From the NCBI RefSeq assembly GCF_001639065.2, contig NZ_LQXO02000006.1, positions 124,001-188,000 of the forward strand: a DNA stretch of 64,000 nucleotides, in the 5' to 3' direction. The position numbers and the translations under genes were made by a program. Origin of the DNA: Vibrio barjaei (GTDB lineage: Bacteria; Pseudomonadota; Gammaproteobacteria; Enterobacterales; Vibrionaceae). Shown piece by piece: positions 26,057 through 35,202 of the stretch (positions are counted from its first letter, which is position 1; each line of letters starts with the position of its first letter). The notes beneath the pieces were generated by a model, which saw only the letters and a program-made list of their open reading frames with translations, searched no databases and was not told the origin of the DNA.

Positions 26057-27352
26057 TTAATCTTTTAGGCGAGTTGTTTTACTAGACTTGTTTTTGATCG
26101 CTCGCATCAGACGTAGTCTGCGCTCTGCAGAGCCTTGCTCGTTAGCATTATTCGTGCGACCTTGGCGGTCTTTGTATGCTGGTTTAGTGTGCATTTTCTG
26201 TAGCAAAGCATCGCGGTTTGCTGGCTCGTAACCTGCAAGTTGGATACGCTTAATGCGGTGTTGAATTAGATTCTCAATCTGAACCAGTGTCAGTTCTTCT
26301 TCACGACTAACAAAAGAGACGGCATGACCTTGCTGACCTGCACGGCCAGTACGACCAATTCGGTGCACGTAGTCTTCAGCTAGGAATGGCATGTCATAGT
26401 TTACAACATGTGGAAGTCCTTGAATGTCTAAACCACGAGCCGCAACTTCTGTCGCCACCATCACGCGTGCTTTACCGGTTTTAAATTCTTCCAGAGCACG
26501 ACGACGAGAGCTTTGTGCTTTATCACCATGGCATAGCACCGCTTTAATACCATCAAGCTTTAGCTCTTTTACGACCTCATTCGCGGTCTCTTTGTAGTTT
26601 ACGAACACTAAAACTTGTTGCCAGTTTTTACGACCGATAAGTTCGGAAAGTAGTTCGATCTTGCGCTCTTCGTCTACCGGATAAACAACGTGAGCTACCG
26701 TATCCGCCGTTGAGTTTTCTGCATTCACAATAATGCGTTTTGGTTTATGCAGCAGATCTTGCGCTAAGGCATTCATCTGAGGTGATGATGTCGCGGAAAA
26801 CAGCATAGTTTGTGGCTGGCTGCTGATACTAGTCATGATAGTGCGAATTGCACTAATGAAGCCCATATCCAGCATTCGGTCTGCTTCATCGAAGACTAGG
26901 AACTCAAGATTGGCAAGTTTAACGTTACCAAGCTCCAAGTGCTCAATAAGACGACCTGGAGTCGCAACCAGAATGTCGACACCAGCTTCAAGTTTGCGCT
27001 CTTGAGACGACATTTTCGCACCACCAAACACGGCGGCAACTGACACGTCGACGTATTGAGTGTAGCTCTCGATGTTATTAGCGATTTGATCCACTAACTC
27101 ACGAGTTGGCGCCAGAATAAGTGCACGTACCGCTCCACGAGTGCGAGCCTTTGGAGTATCGACAATCTGTTGAATAATTGGCAAAGAGAAAGCGGCGGTT
27201 TTACCTGTGCCGGTTTGAGCGTGTGCCAAAATATCGTGTCCACGACGAGCATGTGGTATCGCTTGTTGTTGAACTGGAGTGAGTTTTTCATAACCACACT
27301 CTGTCAGTGCTTGCACGATCTCGGATGAAAAACCTTGTGATAAAAATGACAT
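26057..27352 (-). CDS. DEAD-box RNA helicase, RhlE-like
   Basis: 431 residues. All helicase motifs are present in order: Q motif region (YEKLTPVQQQAIP), I (AQTGTGKT), Ia (PTRELVDQ), Ib (TPGRL), II (DEAD), III (SAT), IV (VLVFVNYK), V (TEVAARGLDI) and VI ([10 protein letters not shown]). A short basic C-terminal tail follows (about 390-431). It unwinds or remodels RNA, probably in ribosome assembly or mRNA decay at low temperature. It belongs to the RhlE-type group and is paralogous to the protein at 41604-43013, but shorter and more divergent. AGGAA lies before the ATG. Confidence 0.92.
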   Translation of the reverse strand: MSFLSQGFSSEIVQALTECGYEKLTPVQQQAIPHARRGHDILAHAQTGTGKTAAFSLPIIQQIVDTPKARTRGAVRALILAPTRELVDQIANNIESYTQYVDVSVAAVFGGAKMSSQERKLEAGVDILVATPGRLIEHLELGNVKLANLEFLVFDEADRMLDMGFISAIRTIMTSISSQPQTMLFSATSSPQMNALAQDLLHKPKRIIVNAENSTADTVAHVVYPVDEERKIELLSELIGRKNWQQVLVFVNYKETANEVVKELKLDGIKAVLCHGDKAQSSRRRALEEFKTGKARVMVATEVAARGLDIQGLPHVVNYDMPFLAEDYVHRIGRTGRAGQQGHAVSFVSREEELTLVQIENLIQHRIKRIQLAGYEPANRDALLQKMHTKPAYKDRQGRTNNANEQGSAERRLRLMRAIKNKSSKTTRLKD

Positions 27353-27585
27353 TCGTTGTTCCTAAAAGCAGATGGCGGTATTTGGTGTTTCTCGTTAACC
27401 AATCAACAAAATGATTGTTGACCAAAAATACGGTCGGTGATTATAGAAGAATAATTGCTGCCTGTGGTGACTAATTTTGGTTGTTTGAGTAGAAATTGTA
27501 CAGTTATTAGGCTAACAATCTGAAAATTATTACGATATGACGGCAGTCAATCCGAATTTGAGTGGGGTTTTTATCGTTAAAAGGT

Positions 27586-27614
27586 AAGCCTCCCTCTTTG
27601 TGAGAGGAAGGCTT
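27586..27614 (-). terminator. Terminator after DUF2799 lipoprotein
   Basis: AAGCCT-CCTCT paired with AGAGG-AGGCTT, one internal mismatch, short loop; read on the reverse strand it is followed by TTACCTTTT. Confidence 0.65.
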
Positions 27615-27633
27615 TGGGTTGCAAGAACTCAGC

Positions 27634-28179
27634 TTAAAATGAGATATTGAAATTATGTTGTACGGTTAACCCGAGTAGATGAGAACGCTCTGACACTAAA
27701 TCTCGCTTTTCATCTTCTAGACGTTTGCGCTCATCATGATTTTCGCTTGGTGTCGTTCTTAACTTATCTTCGATAGTACGTAACTCGGTTTCAATCTGTT
27801 TAAGGCGCTGATCGCGTTGCCTAGCTTGTTTGCCCAACTCATAGTTTTTGAGAAAAGACTCGCCCGGACACACATAGTAGTACTGCTGTCCCTCATAACC
27901 CACCTTGTAACCATTATCCGGTGAGCAGTACAGCCCCGTCCCTACTTTGAACCCCTTTGACCATTGTTCTCTATCGGGAAAAACAGCGGCTTCACTACAA
28001 TCACTGATATAACTATCAATCATTTTAGGGCTATGACCGTTAAGTCCATCGCTATAACCAACTTGATACCAGTCAGCGTTGTTACACTCTTCAATAGACA
28101 TACTGGAACAACCAGAAAGCGTAATAGCTAGCGCAGCGACAAGCCATTTAATGTCTAAACTTTTTAGTCCGATATACAT
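27634..28179 (-). CDS. DUF2799 lipoprotein
   Basis: 181 residues. A lipoprotein signal ends in the lipobox LSGC (Cys24), so it is membrane-anchored in the envelope. The DUF2799-type region (about 30-115) has repeated Y-x-x-G-Y-x-D-G-L and Y-x-V-G-Y-E-G patterns with paired Cys residues. A charged coiled coil (about 120-165, KQIETELRTIEDKL...ERKRLEDEKRDLVSE) follows. Function of the family is not known. It is a single gene with its own terminator. GGA lies six bases before the ATG. Confidence 0.75.
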   Translation of the reverse strand: MYIGLKSLDIKWLVAALAITLSGCSSMSIEECNNADWYQVGYSDGLNGHSPKMIDSYISDCSEAAVFPDREQWSKGFKVGTGLYCSPDNGYKVGYEGQQYYYVCPGESFLKNYELGKQARQRDQRLKQIETELRTIEDKLRTTPSENHDERKRLEDEKRDLVSERSHLLGLTVQHNFNISF

Positions 28180-28323
28180 ATAAAATCCAAAACAGTGAAA
28201 AAGAAAAATAGTGCTAAAGAGTCGAAAGTTACTTAATCAACAATGCTCTTCGTCAAGCTTATTAAGTAACGATCCATTCATTGAGATTGGGTGAAGGCAT
28301 TGGTTTATTTTGTTCTGTCTGTT

Positions 28324-28524
28324 TTAACGACGTCGACGGTTCAAGGTAATGAGCCAGCTAATTGCTGAACTAAAGAGTAATAGCCAGAATAGGGCAAGAA
28401 ATCCAAAATTCTCTACAAGGACGCCTGATTGATCGACATAAGAATCGCTCATAAGAAAGATAGCTAAGCAGAGGTTTGCCAAGCCAAATAGAATGAAAGT
28501 TAACCTATATTTTTTACAGTTCAT
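28324..28524 (-). CDS. Small two-TM protein, DUF3955-like
   Basis: 66 residues with two membrane helices (about 9-25 and 40-60), separated by the loop SYVDQSGVLVENFGFL. That loop (S-Y-V/I-D-x-x-G-x-L-x-E-x-F) is what I recall for DUF3955 membrane proteins. A basic end, LNRRRR, should lie in the cytoplasm. The ATG follows two bases after the stop of a start-less open frame (28528-28530), hinting that it was once the second gene of a pair. Function unknown. Confidence 0.55.
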   Translation of the reverse strand: MNCKKYRLTFILFGLANLCLAIFLMSDSYVDQSGVLVENFGFLALFWLLLFSSAISWLITLNRRRR

Positions 28525-28527
28525 TAC

Positions 28528-28676
28528 CTAGCATCCTTGCCACGTCTTGTCGTCACTCCAACTTTTATAGGGAGCAATATCACCAATTCTTATTGTATCA
28601 CCTAGGGTAATTTTTGATCTGTAACCGAATGTACTAGCGGTGTCATGAAACGTAGTTGTCTTTCGTAGGTGAGGAG
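28528..28676 (-). pseudogene. Possible C-terminal remnant of a lost gene
   Basis: Reverse-strand open frame without a start codon, ending in ...SKITLGDTIRIGDIAPYK and then WSDDKTWQGC, with the stop at 28528-28530. The residue pattern looks coding and the stop is two bases from the next ATG, as in an operon. No family recognised. The remaining part of 28677-28858 shows nothing. Confidence 0.25.
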
Positions 28677-28858
28677 TCTAAGTGGGTTTGCCAGTGCTAC
28701 GGCGATTAGAAGTGGAGCGTTGCGTTTGCAGCAACGGCTTATCTGACACTAGAAGAGTAGCAGGGAAGTCATACAAACAGGTAGGATAGCGACCTCGGTA
28801 TGGCGTACAAAATGTATGAACGACTTCCTCTCATTGTGCTGGTATAGCTTTGAGGTGA

Positions 28859-29251
28859 TTAATGCGCGAAGCATGTGTGCTGGTGCTTCCTATTCCAGGA
28901 CTTTTCGTGGAAAAAGTACGCGATGGTATTAATCGTTGGCTCTAATGTTGCCATGATACCACCCGCCAACACATCACCCGTTAACAAGTAAACGACACCA
29001 AACGCCACACTAAAGTGTACGGTCGCAAATGAAGCTGTCTTAATGGTTTCGTTATTTCTCAAAGCTTGAAGGCGTTGGTTTTTGTCCCAAACACGTTCGT
29101 GAAAGTAAAACGCAACCGTATTTACGGCAGGTTCAAGCATCGCAATCATACTCGCGATTAAGATTTCTCCGGTTAGCGCGTAAGCAACCGTAAAGGCAAT
29201 AGTAAAATGGATAGCGGCAAATCGAATCGTCTTAATCATGGGATGTATCAC
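28859..29251 (-). CDS. Tandem DUF2061 membrane protein
   Basis: 130 residues made of two copies of the DUF2061 unit. Copy 1 (about 5-58) and copy 2 (about 68-120) both follow the pattern K-T-x-x-F-A-x-x-H-F-x-x-A-F-x-V-x-Y-x-L-T-G-(D/E)-x-L-x-x-x-x-x-x-x-L-E-P-x-(V/I)-N-T. Each unit supplies membrane-embedded helices and ends with F-H-E-(R/K)-x-W. The family is small, widespread and uncharacterised. Start at the first ATG (29251) or four codons later. It stands alone, about 300 bases from the Crp-like gene; that gap (29252-29547) shows no credible gene. Confidence 0.75.
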   Translation of the reverse strand: MIHPMIKTIRFAAIHFTIAFTVAYALTGEILIASMIAMLEPAVNTVAFYFHERVWDKNQRLQALRNNETIKTASFATVHFSVAFGVVYLLTGDVLAGGIMATLEPTINTIAYFFHEKSWNRKHQHTCFAH

Positions 29252-29547
29252 TCAGTTCAAATCTTATGGTTCCATTATGTCGAACTGGTAATGAGAATTA
29301 AAATCAATTAAAACTCTTCTATTGATAGGTAATACCTATATTGTCGTTGTTGAGTTATTTTACACAGATGCACTGCTAGTGCACCTAAGGAAGAAAAACT
29401 AGCACATACTAAAGCGACATTGACCTTAGTACTATTCTTGTGCTGAAGCAGGGTAAATGTATGAAGGAGCGCTAGATATCTTCTGATGTACAAGCACTGG
29501 CGCTCCTTCAATTCCATGTTTTAGTAGACTCATGTTCTAGTAGATAG

Positions 29548-30189
29548 TCAGGCTGCGATAGATTTTGTTTCGATTAAACGAAAACCGAGCTCATTCCTTT
29601 CTACTTTTCCAGCGGCAATTGCTTTACTCATATAGCTTCCGACGGTGTTGCGGGACATATTAAGTAATGAAGCGAGAGTAAGAATATTTAGTGGGATAGA
29701 CCCATCGTAGGTCGCTGAACTGATCGCTTCCATCGCCAGACGAATCTTCAAATCGGTATTTTTTTCGCCGCGTAGACGAAATAGTGTTAAGCAAAAGCGC
29801 TGTTTCTTTGCCAAAGAGAAGTTGATCATTTTTGAAAAACTACAGCAAGAATCCATCAATTCTTTGACGTCCTCAAAGGGTAACAGTAGTACGGTACTGT
29901 CGGTCACGGCTTGTATATCAGACTGAGCACCTTCACCTAAAATCAATGGCACATCATTGATAAGGATGCCGGGGGTAATCAGGTCGTACTTTAAGTTAGT
30001 GCCCTCATCGATAGTGGGGTAAAAACCTAATACGCCCTGTAAAGGGATAACGATATCGCTCACACTTTGATACTGGAAGAACAGAAATTTATCCTTGGGA
30101 ATGGTGACAACTGCGCCACGCTGGATAAGTTGAGCTGCAAGTTCGTCGCTCGCGCGGTATATCTCTTTAAGTATCTTCTGGACTGACAT
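29548..30189 (-). CDS. Crp/Fnr-family transcriptional regulator
   Basis: 213 residues from the ATG at 30189 (AGAGG eight bases upstream); the open frame runs further upstream but through promoter-like sequence. An N-terminal cyclic-nucleotide-type beta-roll (about 25-120) lacks the classic cAMP pocket motif (R-S-A), so the ligand is probably not cAMP. No Fnr-type cysteine set is seen. The C-terminal winged helix is DGSIPLNILTLASLLNMSRNTVGSYMSKAI, with recognition helix S-R-N-T-V. It is divergent from the FadL-type porin at 30465 and could control it through two 15-base dyads in the shared region. Confidence 0.8.
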   Translation of the reverse strand: MSVQKILKEIYRASDELAAQLIQRGAVVTIPKDKFLFFQYQSVSDIVIPLQGVLGFYPTIDEGTNLKYDLITPGILINDVPLILGEGAQSDIQAVTDSTVLLLPFEDVKELMDSCCSFSKMINFSLAKKQRFCLTLFRLRGEKNTDLKIRLAMEAISSATYDGSIPLNILTLASLLNMSRNTVGSYMSKAIAAGKVERNELGFRLIETKSIAA

Positions 30190-30303
30190 TTTAAGCCTCT
30201 CAAGAACGGGATGAGCGCTATTCCTTAGCTTCTTGGGGGGTGTATGTCTGTAATTATAAGAGGGCCAAGACGGTGAATAAATAAGCCGTTGGTTATATAA
30301 AAC

Positions 30304-30318
30304 ATAAACGCAGTTTAT
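30304..30318. promoter_or_regulatory. Perfect dyad ATAAAC-3-GTTTAT, candidate operator
   Basis: Six-base arms with a three-base spacer in the region between the divergent Crp-like and FadL-like genes. The size suits a Crp-family dimer site but no family consensus is matched. Confidence 0.35.
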
Positions 30319-30391
30319 ATTCTTCAACCTTTTCGATAACGAGGAAGTTTGACCAATTGCCTACGTCGCTTTTCGTTACAAGCTATTACCA

Positions 30392-30406
30392 TGCACTCAT
30401 AGTGCA
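30392..30406. promoter_or_regulatory. Perfect dyad TGCACT-3-AGTGCA, candidate operator
   Basis: Second 15-base dyad with the same 6-3-6 geometry, 59 bases before the FadL-type start codon. Confidence 0.4.
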
Positions 30407-30464
30407 CCTTTGGATTGCTGATTTGACTATGATTTGCGCCATCCGAATCTGTGAGTTGCAAACG

Positions 30465-31607
30465 ATGAACAAAAACCTTTTGGCAGTCGCTCTGGCTGTA
30501 ACCTTCTCTTCGTCCACATTTGCTGGCGGTATCTTACTTCACGAAGTGGCTACCTTTGATAGCGTTTCTTCCGCTGGTGTAGGGAACTCATCTAATCGTA
30601 CTGATGCAAGTGCTGCGATTACGAGCCCTGCTGGTCTAACGGCGATAGATGACAATAGTTTTTCTATTGGTGTTCAATATTTGGATGCCTATACAGAGCA
30701 TAATGGCAAAGGCCCTGCTGATAACAACCTTTCGACCAGTGGTAAAACACGTTCTTTTGTACCGAGTTTGGCCTATGCGCAACGTGTAAACGATAGTTGG
30801 GTACTAGGCGCATCATTACATGGTGATGGTGGCCTCGGGATGGAGTACGACGAAGGCTTGGTTGGTGGAGGTATTGTTGACTCTATATCACAGGAAGCAC
30901 TTAACCTTCAGTTGGCTGCGGGTTATCAAGCGAACGATAAATTGTCGTTGGGTGGTGCAGTTGTCATACAGCATCTAATGACATCTTTCGAGACAGGTAA
31001 TGCTACTAATATTGATGCATCTGGTAACTCTACGGCATTAAGCTTTATGCTCTCGGCAATGTATGACCTTTCTGAATCGACGTATTTATCTGCTAACTAT
31101 AAACATCGTGTTAAGCATGATTCTGCTGATATTGATGTCTCTGTTAATGGGAATGACATCAACCCGATTGAGCAAGATCTAACTTGGCCATCGCGTTTTG
31201 ATTTAGGTCTTCAACACAAAATCTCTGATGAGTTAACCTTCAAAGCTATGACTGGTGTGGAATTTTGGTCACAGTTTGATGACGCTGCAAACAACGTTTA
31301 TAGCTTAGGTACAGCACTCGCGTATTCTCAAAACGATTGGACCTACCAAGGTGGTATTCGTTACGACTCGAAAATGTACGACACTGACAAAATGACTCCT
31401 GCGCTGCCTATTGGAGCAAACTGGTCGTTAGGTCTTGGCGCAGAGAAAGAGCGTTCAAATGGACATCGAATCGGTATCGCATACCAATATCGCAATATGG
31501 GCACTCAAGACGTCACCTACACTGGCCCTACAGATACGATTCCTTATTTTACGGGCAGTGTGGACACCAACCGCATTCATGTCCTAAGTATCAGCTACGC
31601 CTACTAA
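30465..31607 (+). CDS. FadL/OmpP1/TodX-family outer-membrane transporter
   Basis: 380 residues from ATG 30465, chosen because it starts a clean signal peptide (MNKNLLAVALAVTFSSSTFA) followed by the family opening GGILLHEVATFDSVSSAGVGNSSN. Upstream in-frame codons have no signal sequence. The N-terminal hatch segment includes the conserved region DASAAITSPAGLTAIDDNSFSIG (N-P-A/S-P-A-G-type motif). The rest is a beta-barrel ending ...SISYAY with a terminal aromatic residue. FadL relatives move long-chain fatty acids or other hydrophobic compounds across the outer membrane. The substrate is not evident. Possible control by the divergent Crp-like protein. Confidence 0.85.
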   Translation: MNKNLLAVALAVTFSSSTFAGGILLHEVATFDSVSSAGVGNSSNRTDASAAITSPAGLTAIDDNSFSIGVQYLDAYTEHNGKGPADNNLSTSGKTRSFVPSLAYAQRVNDSWVLGASLHGDGGLGMEYDEGLVGGGIVDSISQEALNLQLAAGYQANDKLSLGGAVVIQHLMTSFETGNATNIDASGNSTALSFMLSAMYDLSESTYLSANYKHRVKHDSADIDVSVNGNDINPIEQDLTWPSRFDLGLQHKISDELTFKAMTGVEFWSQFDDAANNVYSLGTALAYSQNDWTYQGGIRYDSKMYDTDKMTPALPIGANWSLGLGAEKERSNGHRIGIAYQYRNMGTQDVTYTGPTDTIPYFTGSVDTNRIHVLSISYAY

Positions 31608-31630
31608 CCTAGTGAGCTAACCGTAAATTG

Positions 31631-31664
31631 GCCTCTCACCGTTGTGAGGGGCATTTTTGTTTTT
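31631..31664 (+). terminator. Terminator after FadL-type gene
   Basis: GCCTCTCAC / GTGAGGGGC with a four-base loop, followed by ATTTTTGTTTTT. Confidence 0.85.
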
Positions 31665-31682
31665 AATGAGAAATAAAGCGTT

Positions 31683-32393
31683 ATGAAAAAGAATGGTCTG
31701 TTTTCATCGGTTGTCAGAGCTTTTGGCTTTGTTACCGTTGTTGGATTATTGGTGGTGACAGGAGTTTCAGCCAAAGAGAAACATCATGAAGATCCAACCA
31801 AGATCGTTACCAAAGTAGGTGCTGGCTATTCAGACTCTGCGTTTGTGTCTGGCTCAATTGGCCTTGATGAAGCGAGGATGATAAATGCTCGATACAATGA
31901 AACCGGAGAATGGCGCTTAGGCGGCTCATGGCTATTTGATTTGGGGATCGTAAACTTCAACTTTAGCCGCACTGATTATGAAAATGATAGCTATCGCAAC
32001 AACTACAGCATTGGTACCTACATTCCTCTAAGTTACTTTGATATTTCTCCGGCAGGGTGGATGTTATTTCCCATGGCGGGCTACAGCTATAACGATGGAA
32101 AAATGGCAATGCCTTCGGAAGAGGTGGATAACGAATACGTACTGATGCGAAGCCAAAGTCATGGCGGTTATTTGGGAATGTTTGGTGTTCGTCCAATCGA
32201 TGACTCGGATTGGAGCGTACTCGGGTTCGCTGGTGGCTCGATTGGTTCGGATAATTACCGCGGTTATTGGGGCGGACTTGGCCTTAGTTACAAGATAAAC
32301 AAAAACGCATCGTTTAATTTCTTTGGAATGTTATCGGAGGACGATTATGGAACCAATAATAAACTGGCAGGATCGGTGAGTTATGAGTTTTAA
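31683..32393 (+). CDS. Outer-membrane beta-barrel protein
   Basis: 236 residues. Signal peptide about 1-30 (hydrophobic FGFVTVVGLLVVTGVSA). The mature part has about eight to ten short amphipathic strands with many Tyr/Trp and Gly, and ends SVSYEF with a terminal Phe, as expected for BAM-inserted barrels. It starts 19 bases after the preceding terminator tail, so some read-through is possible, but it probably has its own weak promoter. Convergent with the Nfn-type gene. No family assigned. Confidence 0.7.
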   Translation: MKKNGLFSSVVRAFGFVTVVGLLVVTGVSAKEKHHEDPTKIVTKVGAGYSDSAFVSGSIGLDEARMINARYNETGEWRLGGSWLFDLGIVNFNFSRTDYENDSYRNNYSIGTYIPLSYFDISPAGWMLFPMAGYSYNDGKMAMPSEEVDNEYVLMRSQSHGGYLGMFGVRPIDDSDWSVLGFAGGSIGSDNYRGYWGGLGLSYKINKNASFNFFGMLSEDDYGTNNKLAGSVSYEF

Positions 32394-32423
32394 CGTCGAA
32401 CGGTGTAGATAAACGAAATGAAA

Positions 32424-32450
32424 ACGGCGGCTATCATTGATAGCCGCCGT
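32424..32450. terminator. Hairpin between converging genes
   Basis: ACGGCGGCTATCA / TGATAGCCGCCGT, nearly perfect, between the barrel gene and the Nfn-type gene. A-run upstream on the plus strand serves the reverse transcript. Confidence 0.7.
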
Positions 32451-32455
32451 GTCGT

Positions 32456-35200
32456 TTACTCCTCAATAAACTTGTGCTTTATCTGACTCTCTCTTTCCTG
32501 CGGTTTGAACTGATTAAACCTAGGTAAGAACTTGTCCCAATCGATCACATGGCTGTTGATCTCTGGGCCATCGATACAAGCATGTTTACGAATCAATTTT
32601 CCATCTTCCATCACTGGGACCATACACGCGCCGCACATACCGGTAGCGTCTACCATGATAGAGTTAAGGCTCGCCACGCACTCCACTTTGTACTCTAAAG
32701 TTAAGTCGCTCACAGCTCTCATCATGAGTGGTGGACCTATAGTAATGACTTCCGCGATAGGTTCGCCTTGTCCGGCTTGATGCTCATCTAGGCGGTCTTT
32801 TAGAGGGGTAGTGACAAACCCTTCCACACCAAAGCTGCCGTCATTACTGGTATAGATGACTTCCAGTAAATCAGGGTAGAGCGCTTTGAGTGTTTCGACT
32901 TTATCACCTTGCTCAGTCCAGAATGCTTGGGGTGCGCCTCTAAAACCGGAAATCAAAGTGACTTTGTTACCAATTTCGAGATGTGCGCGCATTATAGGAT
33001 GAACAGCGGGAAGACCCACACCACCTGCGGTGAAGTAGACTCTGTGATTATCTTGGTGCACGACGACTTTACTTGCTTGACCTAATGGGCCTGCAATTGC
33101 CTCAAAGACATCGCCTTCTTGCATTTGGTTGATAAGTTTAGAGCTGCTTCCTAGGCCTTGAATGACTAATTCAATCGTCCCTTTCTCAGCATCCCAATCG
33201 GCGAGTGTCAGTGGAATGAGCTCGCCTTTTTCATCGGCAAGAACTCGCACAAACTGACCGGGTTTTGCGGAGCGGGCGATAAGTGGGGCGGTAATGGTAA
33301 ATTCGACAATCTCATCGGTAAGTTGACGACGTTTGACGATTTTGGCTGGCATTTGCCCAAGTTCAGTGTAATTGCTTGCCTGCGCGACTAACCCTTCGAC
33401 TTCTTTTAAATTGAAGTCTAGCGTACTCATGATTTCACGAGCGGCTGCTTGTCCATCACCTGCCGCTTTAATGGCTGTTGAGCCACCACGAGTCGCATCA
33501 CCACCGCTATAAACACCAGCAAGCGAAGTTTCTTGCGAGCCTTTATTAAGCAGCAAGGTACCCCATTTCGAGGTGTTAAGATCTGGGTTGGCGTCTTTCA
33601 TTATAGGGTTAGAACTATTACCCAGAGCCATGATGGCGAAATCGACCTTCATTAGCTCCGTTTCCCCGGTTGACTGCGGTCTGCGACGGCCTGAGGCATC
33701 TGGCTCACCTAGTGCCATTACGTCTAAATCGGCAGTAGCCAGTACGTGGTTTTTGTCCCCATTAAACTGACAAGGAGAGCGTAGCTCTTTGAGCATAATA
33801 CCTTCTTCTAACGCATGATGTAGCTCTTCCACACGAGCTGGCATCTCTTGTTGCGTTCGACGATAGACAATGGTCACGTTAGCGCCAAGGCGACGAGCGG
33901 TTCGCGCAGCGTCCATTGCGGTATTACCACCACCGATGATCATCACCTCTTTATTGTCCATCTCTGGCATAGGGGTCTCATAGTCAGGGAGGTTGGCGTG
34001 CATTAGGTTGACGCGAGTTAAGAACTCATTCGCTGACATGATATTAAGTAGATGCTCACCCGGAACGTTCATGAAGCGCGGTAGCCCTGCACCAGTGCCG
34101 ACAAACACTCTCACAAAACCTGCACGTTTGAGGTCCGCTAGAGTGGCAGTTTTACCAACGATGTAGTTAGTGACAAAGCGGCCTCCGAGCGCTTTGATTT
34201 TTTCTACCACGTCATCCACTAATTGGTTCGGTAGACGGAACTCAGGGATGCCGTAACGCAGTACGCCTCCTAGTACATGGAATGCTTCAAAGACCGTCAC
34301 CGGGTAACCGGCTTTCGCCAGTAGGTAAGCATTGATTAACCCAGAGGGCCCAGAACCTACAATAGCAACTGGCGGTTTGCTAGCGGCAACCCAAGGGTTA
34401 CACGCCACAGGCTTAGGCGGCTCACCATTAGAAAGCTCGCGCTCCCGTTGTGGTAAGAACCACTCCAATTGACCGATCTCAATCGGTCTATCATTGTGAG
34501 TACATACACCTTGGCATTGAAGCTCCTGTGGGCAAACTCGACCCGTAACATTTGGCAGAGGGTTGGCGTCGCGTATTAGCTCAAATGCTGCTTTAAAACG
34601 GCCTTCGCCCATCAAATTCAACACTTCCGGTATGTGGATCTTAACCGGACAGCCTCCATCGGCTTCTTCTGCAGGGTTGCCGTCGCGGTCGCACATAGGG
34701 ACACCGACTTCACAAGGTTTGTCTTCACACTGCTTGTCGCGAAGCACTTCAAGCCACACAAACAGCTCTACTTCGCGCAGCGAATAACCCAGTCCCATGT
34801 AGCCAAGGTAGCCTTGGCTCACTAGATCGAAGTCTTTGCGGCGTTCTTCCGCAGGACGAACGTAAGGAGGAATGTTATTGCTGCCCGGCCAACCTTCAGA
34901 TAACCCTTTAAACATAGGGTATCGTTCTGAAAGGTGCAGATCTAAGCCTTTAACAAACGTCCGCTTTTGCTTCAGTGGAATACGCCACAGATAACGCTGT
35001 AGTGCGGTACTAAGATCGTTGCCCGCAAGCAACAGATCCCATAGCTTGGTGGTGAACTCTGCCGAAAGGTTACCGCGTTTCAGCGTGTCCTGGATTAGCT
35101 GTTGACTCTCTTCGATGATCATTTGCTGGAAGCGCTGTGGATTTTGGTCCATGCGCTTTAGCATAAGCTCCCTTTGAGATTGAGTAAGTAAAGCGACCAT
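32456..35200 (-). CDS. NfnB-NfnA fusion: NAD(P)H/ferredoxin oxidoreductase
   Basis: 914 residues. The first 110 or so are helical and unassigned. Next comes a GltD/NfnB-type part: a cysteine-rich iron-sulfur region (about 165-250; C..C pairs in EDKPCEVGVPMC, GRVCPQELQCQGVC), an FAD site (VAIVGSGPSGL, about 275) and an NADPH site (MIIGGGNTAMDAARTARRLG, about 420). From about 620 an NfnA/ferredoxin-reductase-like part follows (PGQFVRV flavin motif) with a C-terminal [2Fe-2S] loop DATGMCGACMVPV...HACIDGP. NfnAB normally exists as two chains and couples NADH, ferredoxin and NADP. It starts two bases after the PFOR stop codon, so it probably takes electrons from ferredoxin reduced by PFOR. Confidence 0.85.
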   Translation of the reverse strand: MVALLTQSQRELMLKRMDQNPQRFQQMIIEESQQLIQDTLKRGNLSAEFTTKLWDLLLAGNDLSTALQRYLWRIPLKQKRTFVKGLDLHLSERYPMFKGLSEGWPGSNNIPPYVRPAEERRKDFDLVSQGYLGYMGLGYSLREVELFVWLEVLRDKQCEDKPCEVGVPMCDRDGNPAEEADGGCPVKIHIPEVLNLMGEGRFKAAFELIRDANPLPNVTGRVCPQELQCQGVCTHNDRPIEIGQLEWFLPQRERELSNGEPPKPVACNPWVAASKPPVAIVGSGPSGLINAYLLAKAGYPVTVFEAFHVLGGVLRYGIPEFRLPNQLVDDVVEKIKALGGRFVTNYIVGKTATLADLKRAGFVRVFVGTGAGLPRFMNVPGEHLLNIMSANEFLTRVNLMHANLPDYETPMPEMDNKEVMIIGGGNTAMDAARTARRLGANVTIVYRRTQQEMPARVEELHHALEEGIMLKELRSPCQFNGDKNHVLATADLDVMALGEPDASGRRRPQSTGETELMKVDFAIMALGNSSNPIMKDANPDLNTSKWGTLLLNKGSQETSLAGVYSGGDATRGGSTAIKAAGDGQAAAREIMSTLDFNLKEVEGLVAQASNYTELGQMPAKIVKRRQLTDEIVEFTITAPLIARSAKPGQFVRVLADEKGELIPLTLADWDAEKGTIELVIQGLGSSSKLINQMQEGDVFEAIAGPLGQASKVVVHQDNHRVYFTAGGVGLPAVHPIMRAHLEIGNKVTLISGFRGAPQAFWTEQGDKVETLKALYPDLLEVIYTSNDGSFGVEGFVTTPLKDRLDEHQAGQGEPIAEVITIGPPLMMRAVSDLTLEYKVECVASLNSIMVDATGMCGACMVPVMEDGKLIRKHACIDGPEINSHVIDWDKFLPRFNQFKPQERESQIKHKFIEE

Positions 35201-35202
35201 AA

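Noticed and set aside
29308..29517. 69-codon reverse-strand open frame between DUF2061 and Crp-like genes
   Set aside because: No ribosome site or protein features; composition looks random.
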